Below are positions 50,453 through 62,663 of a DNA stretch of 64,000 nt, piece by piece. This DNA comes from Atrina japonica (Eukaryota > Mollusca > Bivalvia > Pterioida > Pinnidae): positions 62,001 through 126,000 of the forward strand of contig BROG01000130.1 of assembly GCA_030159075.1 (NCBI GenBank), written 5' to 3'. Made by a program: the position numbers and the translations under genes. Every line of letters starts with the position of its first letter. Positions within the stretch are counted from its first letter, which is position 1. The notes beneath the pieces were generated by a model, which had not been told where the DNA came from, did not search any database, and saw nothing but the letters and a program-made list of their open reading frames with translations.

Positions 50453-50517
<65 letters not shown>
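50453..50517. repeat. (TA)n microsatellite
   Basis: About 65 bp of TA. Confidence 0.98.
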
Positions 50518-50520
<3 letters not shown>

Positions 50521-52129
50521 GCATACCTAGTAATTGCATGCTCCTGTTCATTGTATAAGAATTCAAAACACAAAACCATTTCCTATCTCTTACATGTTAA
50601 ATATTCCTTTTAATTGCATAAGTAAAACCAAGAATTTCTGTTAAATGCATAAAATATTCCCGAAAATGAAAGAAAATGTACTGATTACGGTAAAAGTTAT
50701 GTGTGCACATACTATTTACATAGAAATGAGAACATACCAAACTAAGTTTTATTAAAATTTCCCTTTTATTTTATCATTTTACCCTATTGCTTAATGAGAT
50801 TCCATTACTAGTGTACCGAGGATGTTTATAATGCTATTATACACATAATTGAAGGGTCTAATGTAACATAAATCATCATTGTTCACTAAAATACTCTATT
50901 CCTGTTAATCGCTTATTCCTGTTGTTTGCATAATTTTCGGCTATGCAATTAAGAGGAATCCACTGTATATTATATTTATTGCGTTTACTTATGATCCGTT
51001 CTTTGTTGTATAGAATTAAGATTAATGAGAATATTGTTCTTCAGAATACAACCGAATATGAGCTCTTATGCGACTAGAACTGGCAGCAACTATAAACGTT
51101 ACATGATCATAACATCTTTTAAACAATATACAATAAAAATGAATTATATGAAATATTTAGGTTCATAAATTAGATAGAATGGATATATATATACGTTCTT
51201 TTTAAAGCGTTATAGAACTGGTAAATCTTAAATACGAAGAAAATGATTAGACAAATTAATTTATCGAAGTCCTCCGTTAAAACTCTTCCTGTAGTACGCC
51301 CACTACTATAGCTGTCTGTATTTAGCACTATTTCTAATGATTATTCTTGTTTAATACATTTCATTGTCAAATAGAACAAATTGATTAGGCGTATATTATC
51401 AACTTAAGATCTGTGTGGTAATGAGCAGATGTTGAGCTTTATTTTTTCAACGCCGGAGATAATGGATATTAAGTAGTTCTTGTAATGAACATTTTATTGT
51501 AACCAGACTTGTTATTCTATAGATTAATTCAGTCCAAGTGAATTTGCAATAAAACATTTTTTATTTTAAAAAGTTGCCGATATTTACATCATTCGTATTC
51601 AGAGGATGATAATTCGTTGCACAGCAAATCTAATCAAATTTACAAATAAATCAGAGTTGTCAAATGTTTATTTAGTATTTCAACAGAAATATTTCGTTAA
51701 ATGTAGACATCAGTAGCAACAATTGAAACGTCTTAAGTTTTTATGTCCATATGCAAACGTTAAAAGACACAAATATATCAAGAAAAACAGAATTGGGATT
51801 CATTTCAGCATATTTATTACTAAATCTCTCTGATTTGCTATCTACATTTTTATCTTACCCCGAATATCAAGTATAATAATAAAAAAAATTTAACAATATT
51901 TATCAATATTTATCACCTATAATAATATAAAAAATCAACAATATTTATCAATATCCAATATTGTCTTTATTTATTTGATATTGACATGGAATTGAATGTG
52001 ACTGGCCAAGGTGTGTGTGTCTCTCTCAGTCATGTTTCGCGTCGAATACATCAAAGTTCCTCTTTGTATCATAGTGTCTCTAGTCTTGATAATTGCGTTT
52101 CACGTAGCCTACAAAACTATGCAATACCT
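50518..52129. other. 3' flank, nothing recognised
   Basis: AT-rich. 51885-51965 has short repeats of AACAATATTTATCAATAT. Confidence 0.4.
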
Positions 52130-52365
52130 TCCTTACCACCTAGGTTGACTTTTTCGCCAAATTTGACCTTTTCATCAAACTCGAGAGGTTCCAGTGAACA
52201 TTTGCGACGAATGTGGCATGCTAACAGGGGACACCTTCCGGACACCTGGTCCCATCCAGTTTGGGATTCGATATTGATTTTCATGTTGAGACCATTTGTA
52301 TATCTAAATTTTTCGTATTCTGTAGACTTGGAGTTTCGATTTTCCATTGGTAGTTCTTAAATTTT
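52130..52365 (-). mobile_element. Fragment of a dispersed element, shared with 61365-61545
   Basis: GCGACGAATGTGGCATGCTA, GGACACCTTCCGGACACC and ACCATTTGTATATCTAAATT match the reverse complement of 61380-61540 module by module. I recall such modules in the same mollusc repeats that carry the reverse transcriptase at 55-61 kb. Read on the minus strand it gives a 76-codon frame (52117-52347) that I take as a repeat relic. Confidence 0.55.
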
Positions 52366-52419
52366 ATTTCTTGATCTGCTGAGTCTCCCGCTTTTTACCA
52401 TCGCAGGTTTTCGGGTACA

Positions 52420-52495
52420 TTGTTACCGGTTCTCTCCATCATTTAAAACTGGCTGTCATTATATAAAGTCTGACATAAAACACCAATAATACAAA
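52420..52495 (+). mobile_element. SINE 3' fragment
   Basis: ACATTGTTACCGGTTCTCTC, CATCATTTAAAACTGGC and GTCTGACATAAAACACC match the 3' part of the SINE at 36316-36550. Confidence 0.55.
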
Positions 52496-53354
52496 CATAA
52501 AACGTGTTTCAAGTACAATTCTTAACGATTATTCCTAATAGTGCAGTGTCTGAACCTTTTCTATTTGTATTTAACATACGATATCAAACAATATTGCCTC
52601 ATTCTCCAATTCTTATCTCGTTGCTTTCCAGGTTGAAATATTGAACACTTTGACCAAATCTTATTTCCTGAAATGTTGTTAATCGAATTAAATTGCATTA
52701 AGGTATTAGCATTTTTGTTTACATTGTGAAACGCGTATAACCATACAATCTGCACGTTTTCCAACACTTCTGTTGTTGACATCTCTTTTTGTCTTTCTCT
52801 GTATTCTTAAGCATCAATACATGTTTACAAGTCTTTGAATAACTTTCTTACACGTTACAACAGTCATTAAAGTTTCTTTTGAAGAATGCAAGCAATATCA
52901 TATGTACTCACGTGGTCTTTTAAACTGAGAGACAGATATTGTATGGCATGTTCACGCAAATTATGAAAGTTGCAATCTCATCGACAATGTTATGGAGAAT
53001 TGCTAGAAGTTACAATCATCGTAATGATTGATTTCATGTCATTAAGATTTATTTTTGAAACAAAGCATTGAAATTCATTTTCGATTGAATGTATAGTGTT
53101 TTATGATTTCTGTCGAATGTCTACCTAAAATTTACATTTTGTGTGAATTGTTCCTTGGGGCAGTTTAGTCATGATTTCTTCATGGAATCATGTAGATCTA
53201 AAGCACACTCGCATAAAATCCTACTAATTTACCTGTAAATCTTTATCCCTGCATTGATTGCGTACTATTGTTCTATGAAACATGCTATAGATATCCGCGA
53301 TTATGTTATAGTTACCAATGCAGTGGCATGAAAGGCAACGTCTCTCTTATTTTT
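52496..53354. other. 3' flank, nothing recognised
   Basis: AT-rich with no gene signal. Confidence 0.4.
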
Positions 53355-53815
53355 GCAAAGATAGATGAATAGATGAGTGGACGGAAATATGGGTACATGG
53401 ATGAACGAGTGGATGGATGGATGTATGGATGGAAGGATTGGTATATGAATCGACGAGTGGATGGATGGATGAGTGGATGGAAAGATGAGTATGCGGATCG
53501 ACGAGTGGATGGATGGATGAATATATGGATGGACAAGTGGATGGAGGATGAGTATATGAATGGGTGAGTGGATGGGATAATTATAGGGATTGACGAGTGT
53601 ATAGATGGATGAGTGGATGGAAGGATAAGTATATGTATCAACGAGTGGCTGGATGGATGGAAGGATGAGTATATGGATCGACAAGTGGATGGAAGGATGT
53701 GTATATGAATGGATGAGTGGATGGATGGATAAGTATATGGATCGACTTGACTTGATGGATGGATGGATAAGTATATGGATGGAATGATGAGTATATGGAT
53801 GGACGAGTGGATGGA
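53355..53815. repeat. (GGAT)n-based minisatellite
   Basis: GGATGGATGGATGAGTGGAT, AAGTATATGGATCGACGAGT and variants form units of roughly 40 bp with GGAT subrepeats. The minus-strand Ile/His/Pro/Ser-rich frames (up to 177 codons) are products of the repeat. Confidence 0.95.
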
Positions 53816-54419
53816 AAAAAATAATAATAAACAATTCATAAATCCTTTTATTTCATTGCCAAAATGAAATGAAAATTCATTAAGAAAATCTTATTATTAG
53901 TATGGAAGCAAAGTTGCCATGTAAGGTGAGCTTGGTAATCGCTGATTACTCTATGTTTTGTTTTGTAACAGTTTGGTCATCCCGAAAATTTATACTTTTA
54001 ATATCTGAGATTTTATGTAGTTCATATTCAGTAACAAATGCTTTTAAGATGATTAAAAGCATTGTTAGACAAGCTACCATCTCAAGTTCACGTCACTGGG
54101 TAAACTCATCTCTTATTTCACAGTAAATATTGCATATATCGATGCCAACAGAATGATACCAACATATAAATCTAATATCACACATTTAAATGTCAACACT
54201 GAAAACTTTATAGCATTGATAACTTCAGAAATATCAGAACTGTCTGTTGAACGCATGCATTTAAAATTCTCTTGTGGTATTGTCGGATTATTCACAATAT
54301 CATTTACTCAGTCGCAAAAATTCGTTTTTCTATATAGCATAAATATATCCCAAAAAATGTGCAGGAATTTCTAATGTATTTGTAATGTCTGGAGGCCAGG
54401 ACTTTCACCAAAACTGTCG
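53816..54419. other. 3' flank, nothing recognised
   Basis: No gene signal. Confidence 0.4.
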
Positions 54420-54560
54420 GCATTCCTATGGCAACCAATTGTAAAACTTGGTTGACAAACTTTCTCATAATAATCAGCTTTTGGTTCCAGCGGGGCTCGA
54501 ACCTGTGCTGAGAGATTTCATGGTTAAAAAAGCGATGCTCTAACCATTTTACCACGGGGG
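54420..54560 (-). mobile_element. tRNA-derived SINE head, minus strand
   Basis: On the minus strand: CCGTGGTAAAATGGTTAGAG (box A region), then CAGCACAGGTTCGAGCCCCG (box B), CTGGAACCAAAAGCTGATTA and TGAGAAAGTTTG. The head is well preserved but the body is cut short. Confidence 0.75.
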
Positions 54561-54655
54561 TTCGTGTCTGTCCAATATTCACCAGATTTGTATATGTATC
54601 CTGGTCATCCTGAAGATTTATACTTTGGTATCTAATATATTTATATTTGTTCATT
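54561..54655 (+). mobile_element. Solo tail of the reverse-transcriptase element
   Basis: TTCGTGTCTGTCCAATATTC, ACCAGATTTGTATATGTATC and TATACTTTGGTATCTAATAT match the tail at 61185-61270. The minus-strand SINE abuts its left end. Confidence 0.7.
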
Positions 54656-55102
54656 GCCGTAGCTTTGGGCTCAAACGTATTGGGATATAAGCGACCATTT
54701 ACAACCACGATGCGATGGTCAAGTAGAAGAGAGTTCGACTCACAAGCCAAAGGACCTGAATTTGATTATAAGTGTTGGGTCTTGCTGAGGACTTTACCAA
54801 ATGTTTTAGGGAAAAGCATGAATGATCTTTCTTCTAAAGAACTCAAATGGAAATGTAGAAAAATGATTTTTTGGTTTATTGTTTATACAAGTCCACCACG
54901 GTGTTTTCACATAAACAAAAAATGTTTAAAGCAATATCTGAGGTGCATGATCTGCCTGTATTATGAACTGATGTCAATACAAAGAAGGTTCGAAAACACG
55001 TAATCCCAGTTATGCGTCTCTACCAAACGATCGGTTGTTTCTGAAGTCACGAAGTTTTGTTATAATTTACATTTGTGGGTAACAGATTCCCACTTGCACC
55101 GT
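54656..55102. other. Undetermined interspersed sequence
   Basis: A 118-codon plus frame (54647-55003) starts inside the tail repeat. TGGTCAAGTAGAAGAGAGTT then GACCTGAATTTGATTATAAG could be a decayed tRNA-like SINE head. I do not support a gene. Confidence 0.3.
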
Positions 55103-56420
55103 ACTTTCTGTTTATAATATAAAAAATCTCAGATACCAAAGTATAAATCTATAGGATGTTCAAAATATAGATACAAATCGGGTAAGAATGTACAAATACG
55201 GATCTCTGGAAACTAAGAGGTGGCATTAGATGCCATGGAGGATTAAGCATCTCCTGTCGACCGGTCACACTCGCCGTGAGTCCACAGTCAAATCAAAATG
55301 AAATACGTGAGGAACGAATCATCGTCACAATTGGTATAGACGTCTCAATAACCGCCAACGAAAAGGGAATCCAAAATTTCACATAGTGAAATAGTGATCG
55401 CAAACAAGACTATTATGCCGACCGTAAAATTTGCTGAACGTTGACATCAAATGCGTTTTCGATATCCCTGTGTCAATAATTTGTCGGTGAGTAGTTTACA
55501 TCTGTATATGAAATGTTAATATGCGGGTGATTGTGGGATATTATTACTTAAATGTGGAAAACTTACGAAGGAAAGCCGAAATCGTCGCGTTTGTCGTATA
55601 GCTTAATTGCCAATTTCTCGTCTGTGTCCATAGTAAGTAAAATGTCTAAGCACGAAGTGTGTATGTTTGATTCTGTTGTATCTTTAATTTCTCGTTCGTT
55701 GTGATATATCGCATTGATATATGTATGAAAATTGTCATTATTAATCGACAAAACGTCGTCGATATATCTTAATACCAAATAAAGGAAACCGTTAGCTTTT
55801 TCTTCTTTTGATTCAGTAGTTTCTGAATGAAGTCTGCTTTGTATGAATAAGGGAACAGGTCAGCCTAGAAAGGGGCACAATTGGTTCCCATAGGAATGCC
55901 GAGAGTAAATTGAAAGACCACATCTCCGAACATTACAGATATATTGTCTATTAGAAATTCCAGCAACTGTTTTATATCAACTTCAGTGTATTTATGTGTA
56001 GAATTTGGGTGATGTTGGACAAAATAAGTATCATTAAACCAATTACTAGATATTTAAATTTTTGGGTACCACCTTTAGTGAAAAAAACAGTTGTCTATAA
56101 TGCTAAAAAGTCTCTTTTAACTTTTTATGTGGAAGACTAGAGAAGTCGTATGTTTTGATTTGAGAATTTGAGAAAAATTATGTGCCTCCAAATTTTCTAA
56201 AAGCTGTTTAGAATTTTTTAGTATCCACATCTGATTTACACCCCTTCTGGAATAAGCAACTGTACAATATTGTTGAAGTTTCTTCTTAACGGCTGTCAGT
56301 ATCTTGGTAATGAGTAAAAATAAAGGTTTGGTAGAATCTTACTTTCATAACATGTTTGCTGAGCTTGAGCACTTGGTAAGTTTGATTAATGAAGGCACTG
56401 TGATTATCTGTCGCATCAAT
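55103..56420 (-). pseudogene. Reverse transcriptase relic, minus strand
   Basis: Read on the minus strand from about 56420, the peptide pieces appear in order: a segment near 56260 (DILTAVKKKLQQYCTVAYSR, then GVNQMWILKNSKQLLENLE), GIPMGTNCAPF (near 55900), LFPYSYKADFIQKLL, LRYIDDVLSINNDNFHTYIN (55563-55778) and KLYDKRDDFGFP. YIDDV is the catalytic reverse-transcriptase motif and GIPMGTNCAP the preceding conserved one. It is inactive: several in-frame stops (for example after NCAPF), frame shifts, and about 60 bp missing after CCCGCATAT compared with 60800-60870. Its 3' tail (GGTATCTGAGATTTTTTATA in reverse complement) closes at 55117. The family is common in molluscs and lancelets; I cannot place it safely among Penelope-like and other retroelements. 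Confidence 0.8.
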
Positions 56421-56497
56421 GAGTAAAACTAGTTTTACTCCAGTTCATGTGAATTACGAGAAAAGGTAGGTTTAACTGGAGAAAAATAAGATTTAAC

Positions 56498-56600
56498 AGA
56501 GGTCCGTGTTTGTCCATTTTTACCGGATTTGTATCTATGTCCTGGACATTCTATTGATTTATACTTTGGTATCTGAAATTTTTATATATTAACTCATTAA
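56498..56600 (+). mobile_element. Solo tail of the reverse-transcriptase element
   Basis: GTCCGTGTTTGTCCATTTTT, ACCGGATTTGTATCTATGTC and TTTATACTTTGGTATCTGAA are nearly identical to 61185-61260. It lies just past the 5' side of the minus-strand relic, in opposite orientation to that relic's own tail. Confidence 0.8.
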
Positions 56601-56834
56601 TGTGATTTTGGTGTAGCAATTAGAATAAACTTGAGAAAAAACTAGATTGAAATAAGAAAAAAATATGTTAATTGCGCCAAAGTCACGGCAAATATTTCGG
56701 CACAGTTAAACCTAGTTTTACTCCGTTGAACCTAATTATTCTCCATTTCATGCAAGGCCAAAACGTATGTCTATATATTTACTGTTAATATTGTCAATAT
56801 TATAGACAAAATACCAAAATAACAGTTTCGTTTG

Positions 56835-57118
56835 TTTGTTTTGTTTTGTTAATGTCCCACTCAAAAATCTTTCACTAATATGGAGACGTCACCAAATGCC
56901 GGTGAAGGGCTTCAAATTTTGGCCTATGCTTGGCATTTACGGCCATTGAGCAGTGAGGATTCTTTAACGTGCCGACACCTACTGTGACACGGGACCGCGA
57001 TTTTTACTGTATCATCCGAAGGACAGGAATCTAACCTACCGCGGCTGGACTCGAACTCACGACCTTACGATCAAGAGTCGAGCTCGCTACCGACTGAGCC
57101 AGGCCGGCTCGACAGTTT
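56835..57118 (-). mobile_element. Full-length tRNA-derived SINE, minus strand
   Basis: The reverse complement has box A TGGCTCAGTCGG (57090-57101) and a box B-like region ending at 57047 (GAGTTCGAGTCC). The body matches the copy at 47882-48169: GGCCATTGAGCAGTGAGGAT, TTTGGCCTATGCTTGGCATT and ATATGGAGACGTCACCAAAT on the plus strand. The tail is GTTTGTTTTGTTTTGTTAAT on the plus strand. Confidence 0.88.
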
Positions 57119-57362
57119 CGTAGAAAAAAGGTCAAACAAATGCCCAGGACCACCGTTTCTGTAAATGTCTTCAACAGTTGAGCTCGAACGTAGAATAGCA
57201 GTTTCGAAACAGAGTCTTATCATACAAGGCCCAAACAATAAACCTAAATATATTTTGAATCTGTAACCAATCTAAAGGACGACTTTCTTATATTTTGAGG
57301 AATTTAGAATTCAAACAGTGCTATCCATACGAAATGTTACTTAAGATATACCTGATCCCCAC

Positions 57363-57480
57363 CTCTAGAGGTTCCTGTTTGTAAAATATTCACCAGATTT
57401 GTTTCTTGTATCCTGGACATCCTGAATATTATTACTTTGATATCAGATATTTGATATTTTGATATATTTATATATTTAGT
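57363..57480 (+). mobile_element. Solo tail of the reverse-transcriptase element, diverged
   Basis: GGTTCCTGTTTGTAAAATAT, TCACCAGATTTGTTTCTTGT, ATCCTGGACATCCTG and TACTTTGATATCAGATATTT align with 54565-54650. Confidence 0.65.
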
Positions 57481-57654
57481 ATAAAATGTCGAAAAACGAG
57501 GTATTGGGTTATGTATATCTCCGGGGAATCAAACGGTCCACTAACTGTGGCAGCGACCAGTGGTTTTAAGTGTTATAAACATAATACAAAAATTATAATT
57601 CTGCCATAAAGGCCAAAACTGCAACTGGTTTACAAGAGTGAGATGGACTACATG

Positions 57655-59790
57655 TTTTGGAAGAATTTTGCAGGTTATGTTTTTCTGAAAGCTTATCAAA
57701 AATGCAACAAAATGAGCCATGTTAGCACTCTGGCCGTTGGGGCGTTTAAGAGTTTGGGGGTAAAAACCATAAAAATTAACTGCTGGAAAATGAAAATCCT
57801 CAAACAATGCTTCATTTATGGTCTCTGTAGTGTAGTGATAGTACTGGTTTTATGGTAGATGTCTTGAATCACAAGTATTGACCTATTTAATAACCATTAT
57901 TTATCACATTTTGGTGTTTTGGGGTAAAAATCAATTTTTTAAAACAGAAATCTGTGGAAAAAGTATTATACTTTAAACCACTTATAACCCATGTTTTGGA
58001 GGGTATGTCTTTCAGAAAGCCCATGAAAATGCTACAAATTGATCTTTGTTAGCATATTGACCACTCAGGGGTTTGGGGGTAAAAACCATAGAAAATTAGA
58101 TGAACAGTTAATCCTTAATTTAAGGTCTTTTTGCAATTAGAGTATTAATTGTATGGCATATAGAACACTACAATTGACACACTGATTGTTTAATATATAC
58201 AAATGTTCATCAATTGAAATATCTGCTATTTCACCATTTTTGTAGCACAAAAAGAGACTATAAATGAAAAAGTTAATCCTGGTTTTCCAATTGTCAGGTC
58301 AGTGACTTTTGGTAATGTTTCACCCCAAACCTCCATAACCCCTATGGCTAGAGTGATAACATGTCTCATTTTGTAGAAATTTTTATAAGCTTTCAGAGAA
58401 ACATATCATCAAAACTTACCCTTGATAAAATTTGTGGTACATGTATTTAGTGGCCTAAAGTGAAATAAACTGTTTTTTACAGATTTCTATTTAAAAATTG
58501 GTCTTTATCTTAAAGCACCACATTTGATATACAATGATAGTGTAATAGGCCAATACGTATTATTCCAGATATTTGTCATACAAAAATTGAACTCATTGCT
58601 AAAAGCCATAATAAATGAAAGTTTACTTGAGATCGGTTTTGTTACTATTTTATGGGTTTACCCCAAATTTTTTAACATCCCAAGGGCTAGGGAGCTAATA
58701 TGGCTTCTTTTGTAGCATTTTCATTAGGTTTCCTGACAAATATACCCTCCAAAATACCCCTTGTGCCGAGACTTGACATTTTAGATATCTGTTATACAAT
58801 CATCAAACTCATAGCAAAAAGTGGCAATTAATGAAGGACTAATTGAGATTTTCCAGTTTTCAGTGTTTTTTTGTATTTTTTTTATTGTTTTGTCTCACAA
58901 CTCTTAAATGCCCTAAAGGCTAGCATGCTAACATGGCTCATTTTGTAGTCTTTTTTAAGCTTTCAGATAAGCATACCCTCTAAAATCATATTTGATGGAA
59001 ACTGAGGGTATTAGTTGACTAGTCATTTTTACAAAGATTTTTATTTAATAATTTGGTGTTTTACTTCAAAACACCAAATTTGATAGATAATTGTTGTTAA
59101 ATGGGTAAATACTTGTCCTTTAAGATATTTACCATACAACCAGTACTTTCATTGCAAACAAAGGCCTAAACTGAAGGATGAGTTGAGGTTTTCCAGTTAA
59201 TAAAACAAATCATTGTTTATTGTGTCCATACATATGATTTAAGCTATCTGTCATACAATTATTACTCTAATTGCAAAAAAGACCTTAAACGAAGAATAAA
59301 TTGTTAATTTCCAGTTTTCAGCGGTTTTGGTTAATTTTCTATAGTTTTTATCCCAAAACCCCTGAGTGGCCAGAGTGCTAACAAAGCTCAATTTGTAGCA
59401 TTTCTATGGACTTTCTGAAAATCATACCCTCCAAAATACATCTTGGTAAAAACATGGGTTATAAATGGTTTAAAGTAAAATACTTTTTCACAGATTTCTG
59501 TTTAAAAATTTGATTTTTTACCCCAAAACACCAAATGTGATAAATAATGGTTATTAAAACATGTCTATACTTGTCATTTAAGATATCTACCATACAACCA
59601 GTACTTTCACTGCAAACAGAGAATATAAATGAGGGATTAATAGAGGGTTTCCAGTTTTCAGTGATTTTTGTTAATTTTCTATGATTTTTACCCCCAAACT
59701 CCTAAACGCCCCAACGGACAGAGTGCTAAAATGGCTCATTTTGTAGCATTTTTTTCTTTATAAGCTTACAGCAAATCATAACCTTAAAAG
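57655..59790. repeat. Large inverted repeat built of ~335-bp units
   Basis: 57655-58190 is the imperfect reverse complement of about 59235-59790; GCAACAAAATGAGCCATGTT opposite AAATGGCTCATTTTGTAGCA is one example of many. Each arm contains two units with 'GAGTTTGGGGGTAAAAACCAT' type sequence (shown here only by its first part GAGTTTGGGGG). The spacer 58260-59200 has more units in the right-arm orientation, near 58325, 58660 and 58900. No transposase or other gene is present. Confidence 0.85.
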
Positions 59791-60679
59791 TTAGGCCAGG
59801 GAGGGAACAGGGGTTATTGGTGACTCAAAGACTATACAATTTGATACAATATTTACATAAATCTTACCAAATTTGTTTGTGTGGAAATAAATATGTGTGT
59901 ATATATATCCAGAAATAATAAGGAATAAGTTAAGTTTTTTTCGATATTTTACAATAATTACTTCATGTGAAATTAGTTTTATCAAAATTGCACTTTTTGT
60001 AAAGATCTGGATTATCTAATTAAAACCATTTTTTATAAAAGTTATCGATATAACATCCCAATAATGCCCCTACATTGTGGTTATGTTGTATCACGATTTT
60101 TAATGTCAGTTTTCAACAGACATGATGGATTATCACAGATTGTTGTTGTATCAGAGAATTCCTACAGCCGCTAGTGAAGGGTTTGTCTGAACTCATCTTG
60201 TTTTGAAGGACTTTACTTGAGAATAACAAAAGAGAAAATTATTCCGTATTATCTCCAGGCATCTCTCAAGCAATGTAGAGTACATACTCGACTGAAAATA
60301 GATACCAATATTATATATCAAAACTCCGGATATAGACCTTTTCGGAAGAAGGTTGCACGAAGAAAATAAAATATAGAAATAAACCTAGGATGGAATAAAA
60401 AAATGGTTAGACATATTAAATTCGAGCTCCAACTGATGTAGTCATATTGACAGAAGCGATCATCTTACGCATTTATTTTGGCCTCTTGTAAAACTATAAC
60501 TTTGCTATTGTTAATGATACTTAGACATATTTCGCATATCCTTAAGTAATCCTGTACAAAGTCGTTTAGAAAGACGGAATATCTTTAGTATTTAATATCA
60601 CGAAAGTAAAACCCAGACATATATCAAAACCAAAGAAAAAGAAAAAAAAATCAACAGGCATCTTGATTAAACAATATTA
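59791..60679. other. 3' flank, nothing recognised
   Basis: AT-rich with no gene signal. Confidence 0.4.
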
Positions 60680-61275
60680 TACAGCAATGTGTTACTTAAT
60701 ATAAACACAGACGGGAAATTAGCAACGAAGCTATACGATAAACGCGACGATTTCGGCTTTCCCATCGTAAATTTTCCACATTTAAGTAGTAATATCCCTC
60801 AGTCACCCGCATATGGAGTTTATATTTCACAAACGATCCGATATGCTAGGGCGTGCACAACATATGAAGATTTCATATACAGAGGTAAACTATTCACTGA
60901 CAAATTATTGACACAGGGATATCGAAAACCGCGTTTAATGTCAACGTTCCGCAAGTTTTACGGTCGGTATAATAGTCTTGTTTGCGACTACTCTATTTCA
61001 CTAAGTGAAATGTTGAGTTGCCTTTTCGTTGGCGGTTGTTGAGACGTCTGTACCAATTGTGACGAGGATACACTCCTCACGTGTTTCATTGGACTTGACT
61101 GTGGACTCACGGCGGGTGTGACCGGTCGACAGGGGATGCTTACTCCTCCATGGCACCTGATCCCACCTCTTGGTTTCCAGAGGTCTGTGTTTGTCCATTT
61201 TTACCGGATTTGTATCTATGTCATGGACATTCTATTGATTTATGCTTTGGTATCTGAGGTTTTTATATTTCAGGA
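60680..61275 (+). pseudogene. Reverse transcriptase relic, C-terminal part and tail, plus strand
   Basis: 60689-61042 is open and encodes KLATKLYDKRDDFGFPIVNF, PHLSSNIPQSPAYGVYIS, IRYARACTTYEDFIYRGKLF, LLTQGYRKPRLMSTFRKFYG and SLSEMLSCLF. This is the region downstream of the YIDDV catalytic core of the relic at 55.1-56.4 kb; the catalytic core itself is absent, so the copy is 5'-truncated, as expected from target-primed reverse transcription. The 3' UTR (TGACTGTGGACTCACGGCGG, GACCGGTCGACAGGGGATGC) and tail end near 61275. Copies of that tail are found alone at five other places in the window. Confidence 0.85.
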
Positions 61276-61364
61276 GATCTGACAAATAAGATATTCTACA
61301 ATAAAAAGTATACTTTAAATATACAGAATGTATATAAGCACAAGTCAAGTAAAAAGTAAGGAGT

Positions 61365-61545
61365 AACAATGGATAATCGAAAATCAAAGTCCATTAGAAC
61401 ACGACAAATCAGATATACAAATGGTTTGAACATGAAGAACAATTGAGAATCCAAAACGGGATAGGACCATGTGCGCGGAAAAGGTCAGCGTCCTCTGCCA
61501 GCATGCCACACCCGTCGCAAATGCTACCTCTGGAGTTCGGTAAGA
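61365..61545 (+). mobile_element. Fragment of a dispersed element, shared with 52130-52365
   Basis: CAAATCAGATATACAAATGG, TTTGAACATGAAGAACAATT, GGTCAGCGTCCTCTGCCAGC and ATGCCACACCCGTCGCAAAT are the counterparts of the minus-strand fragment at 52 kb. It lies about 90 bp downstream of the reverse-transcriptase tail. Confidence 0.55.
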
Positions 61546-62660
61546 AGGTCATGTTCGATGAAAATGTTATCGTTTAGTTTTAGATATGATTGTCGAAAGG
61601 GAGTCACTGTATATGTTCATGTTTCTGAATACCAGTCAGTGTTCCTGAGTGTAACATGATCGCGGTATGGACCATAACATCCTTAGTGGTGATTGCAAGC
61701 GTTCAAGAATTAAATATAACCAATTATAAACCCTTACCCCCAATGATTACATTTCAACATACAGTAAATATTGGATAATCGCGAATTGCTAAATTATTTT
61801 CATTATCTTTCTTGGAAATGAAATCGGATGTTTACAAATAACGCTTTTATGCGCAAGTCAACGATGGAGTCAATTCACGGACAGGGGTGTATTGCCAGTA
61901 TTTTCAATTCAGTGTTTATGGTGACTTACGAGTAGTGATGAGATGTATACACCCTGATAGAAATAATAGACAGTTCCAATGAAAATCAATTACAACAATG
62001 ACCGCTGTCATTAGTGCTAATTCATGTAAGGATATTATATAGAGATCTCCAGTTTTGGAGAGTCTCATTCAAATTTTAATGCAGAATTGATTACGACTAT
62101 GACCGTCATGAAATAAAATAGCGATTTTGTTGATTTTTTGTTATTTGATGTAAACTTCGAAAAAAAAAATTGCGGGTTTGCTGGGACATACATTAGACTT
62201 TCCTGTGTTGTTCATGTAGAAATCATAACGTCATACCCTTGGAGCATTCCATTGTAAAGTATGAAAGGTGTTTAAGCAGCAATTATGAACAACAAAAATG
62301 ACCATGATGCACATTTTTTCGCAACTCTACTTATGCATTTCTTTACTTCTTCGGTGATTTCTTTTTTTTTCGACAGAAAATTTTAAGAGTATTTTACCGT
62401 TAACAAGTTAAATATTTGATAGACCTAGCTCACATTTTGAATATTTTGAACTGCTGATTAATGACGTCATAGTGCACACGGGACAAAACCCGGCCTGGCG
62501 GATGATATTTTGCAAACATTTCAATTGCCTACATCCATGGAATTTGTCATATTTTTTCAACATTAGAGTCATAAATGAAAGATTATTGAAAAAGTAAGAA
62601 TCGAGTAAGATTTTATACCTTAATTCAGCACAATGAATAAAACTAAAAAAGTGTAAACGT
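61546..62660. other. 3' flank, nothing recognised
   Basis: AT-rich with no gene signal. Confidence 0.4.
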
Positions 62661-62663
62661 CAG

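Noticed and set aside
53301..53839. Two minus-strand frames of about 175 codons rich in Ile, His, Pro and Ser
   Set aside because: They are translations of the GGAT-based minisatellite in two frames.
54647..55003. 118-codon plus-strand frame
   Set aside because: It starts inside the solo tail repeat and has no domain or splice support.
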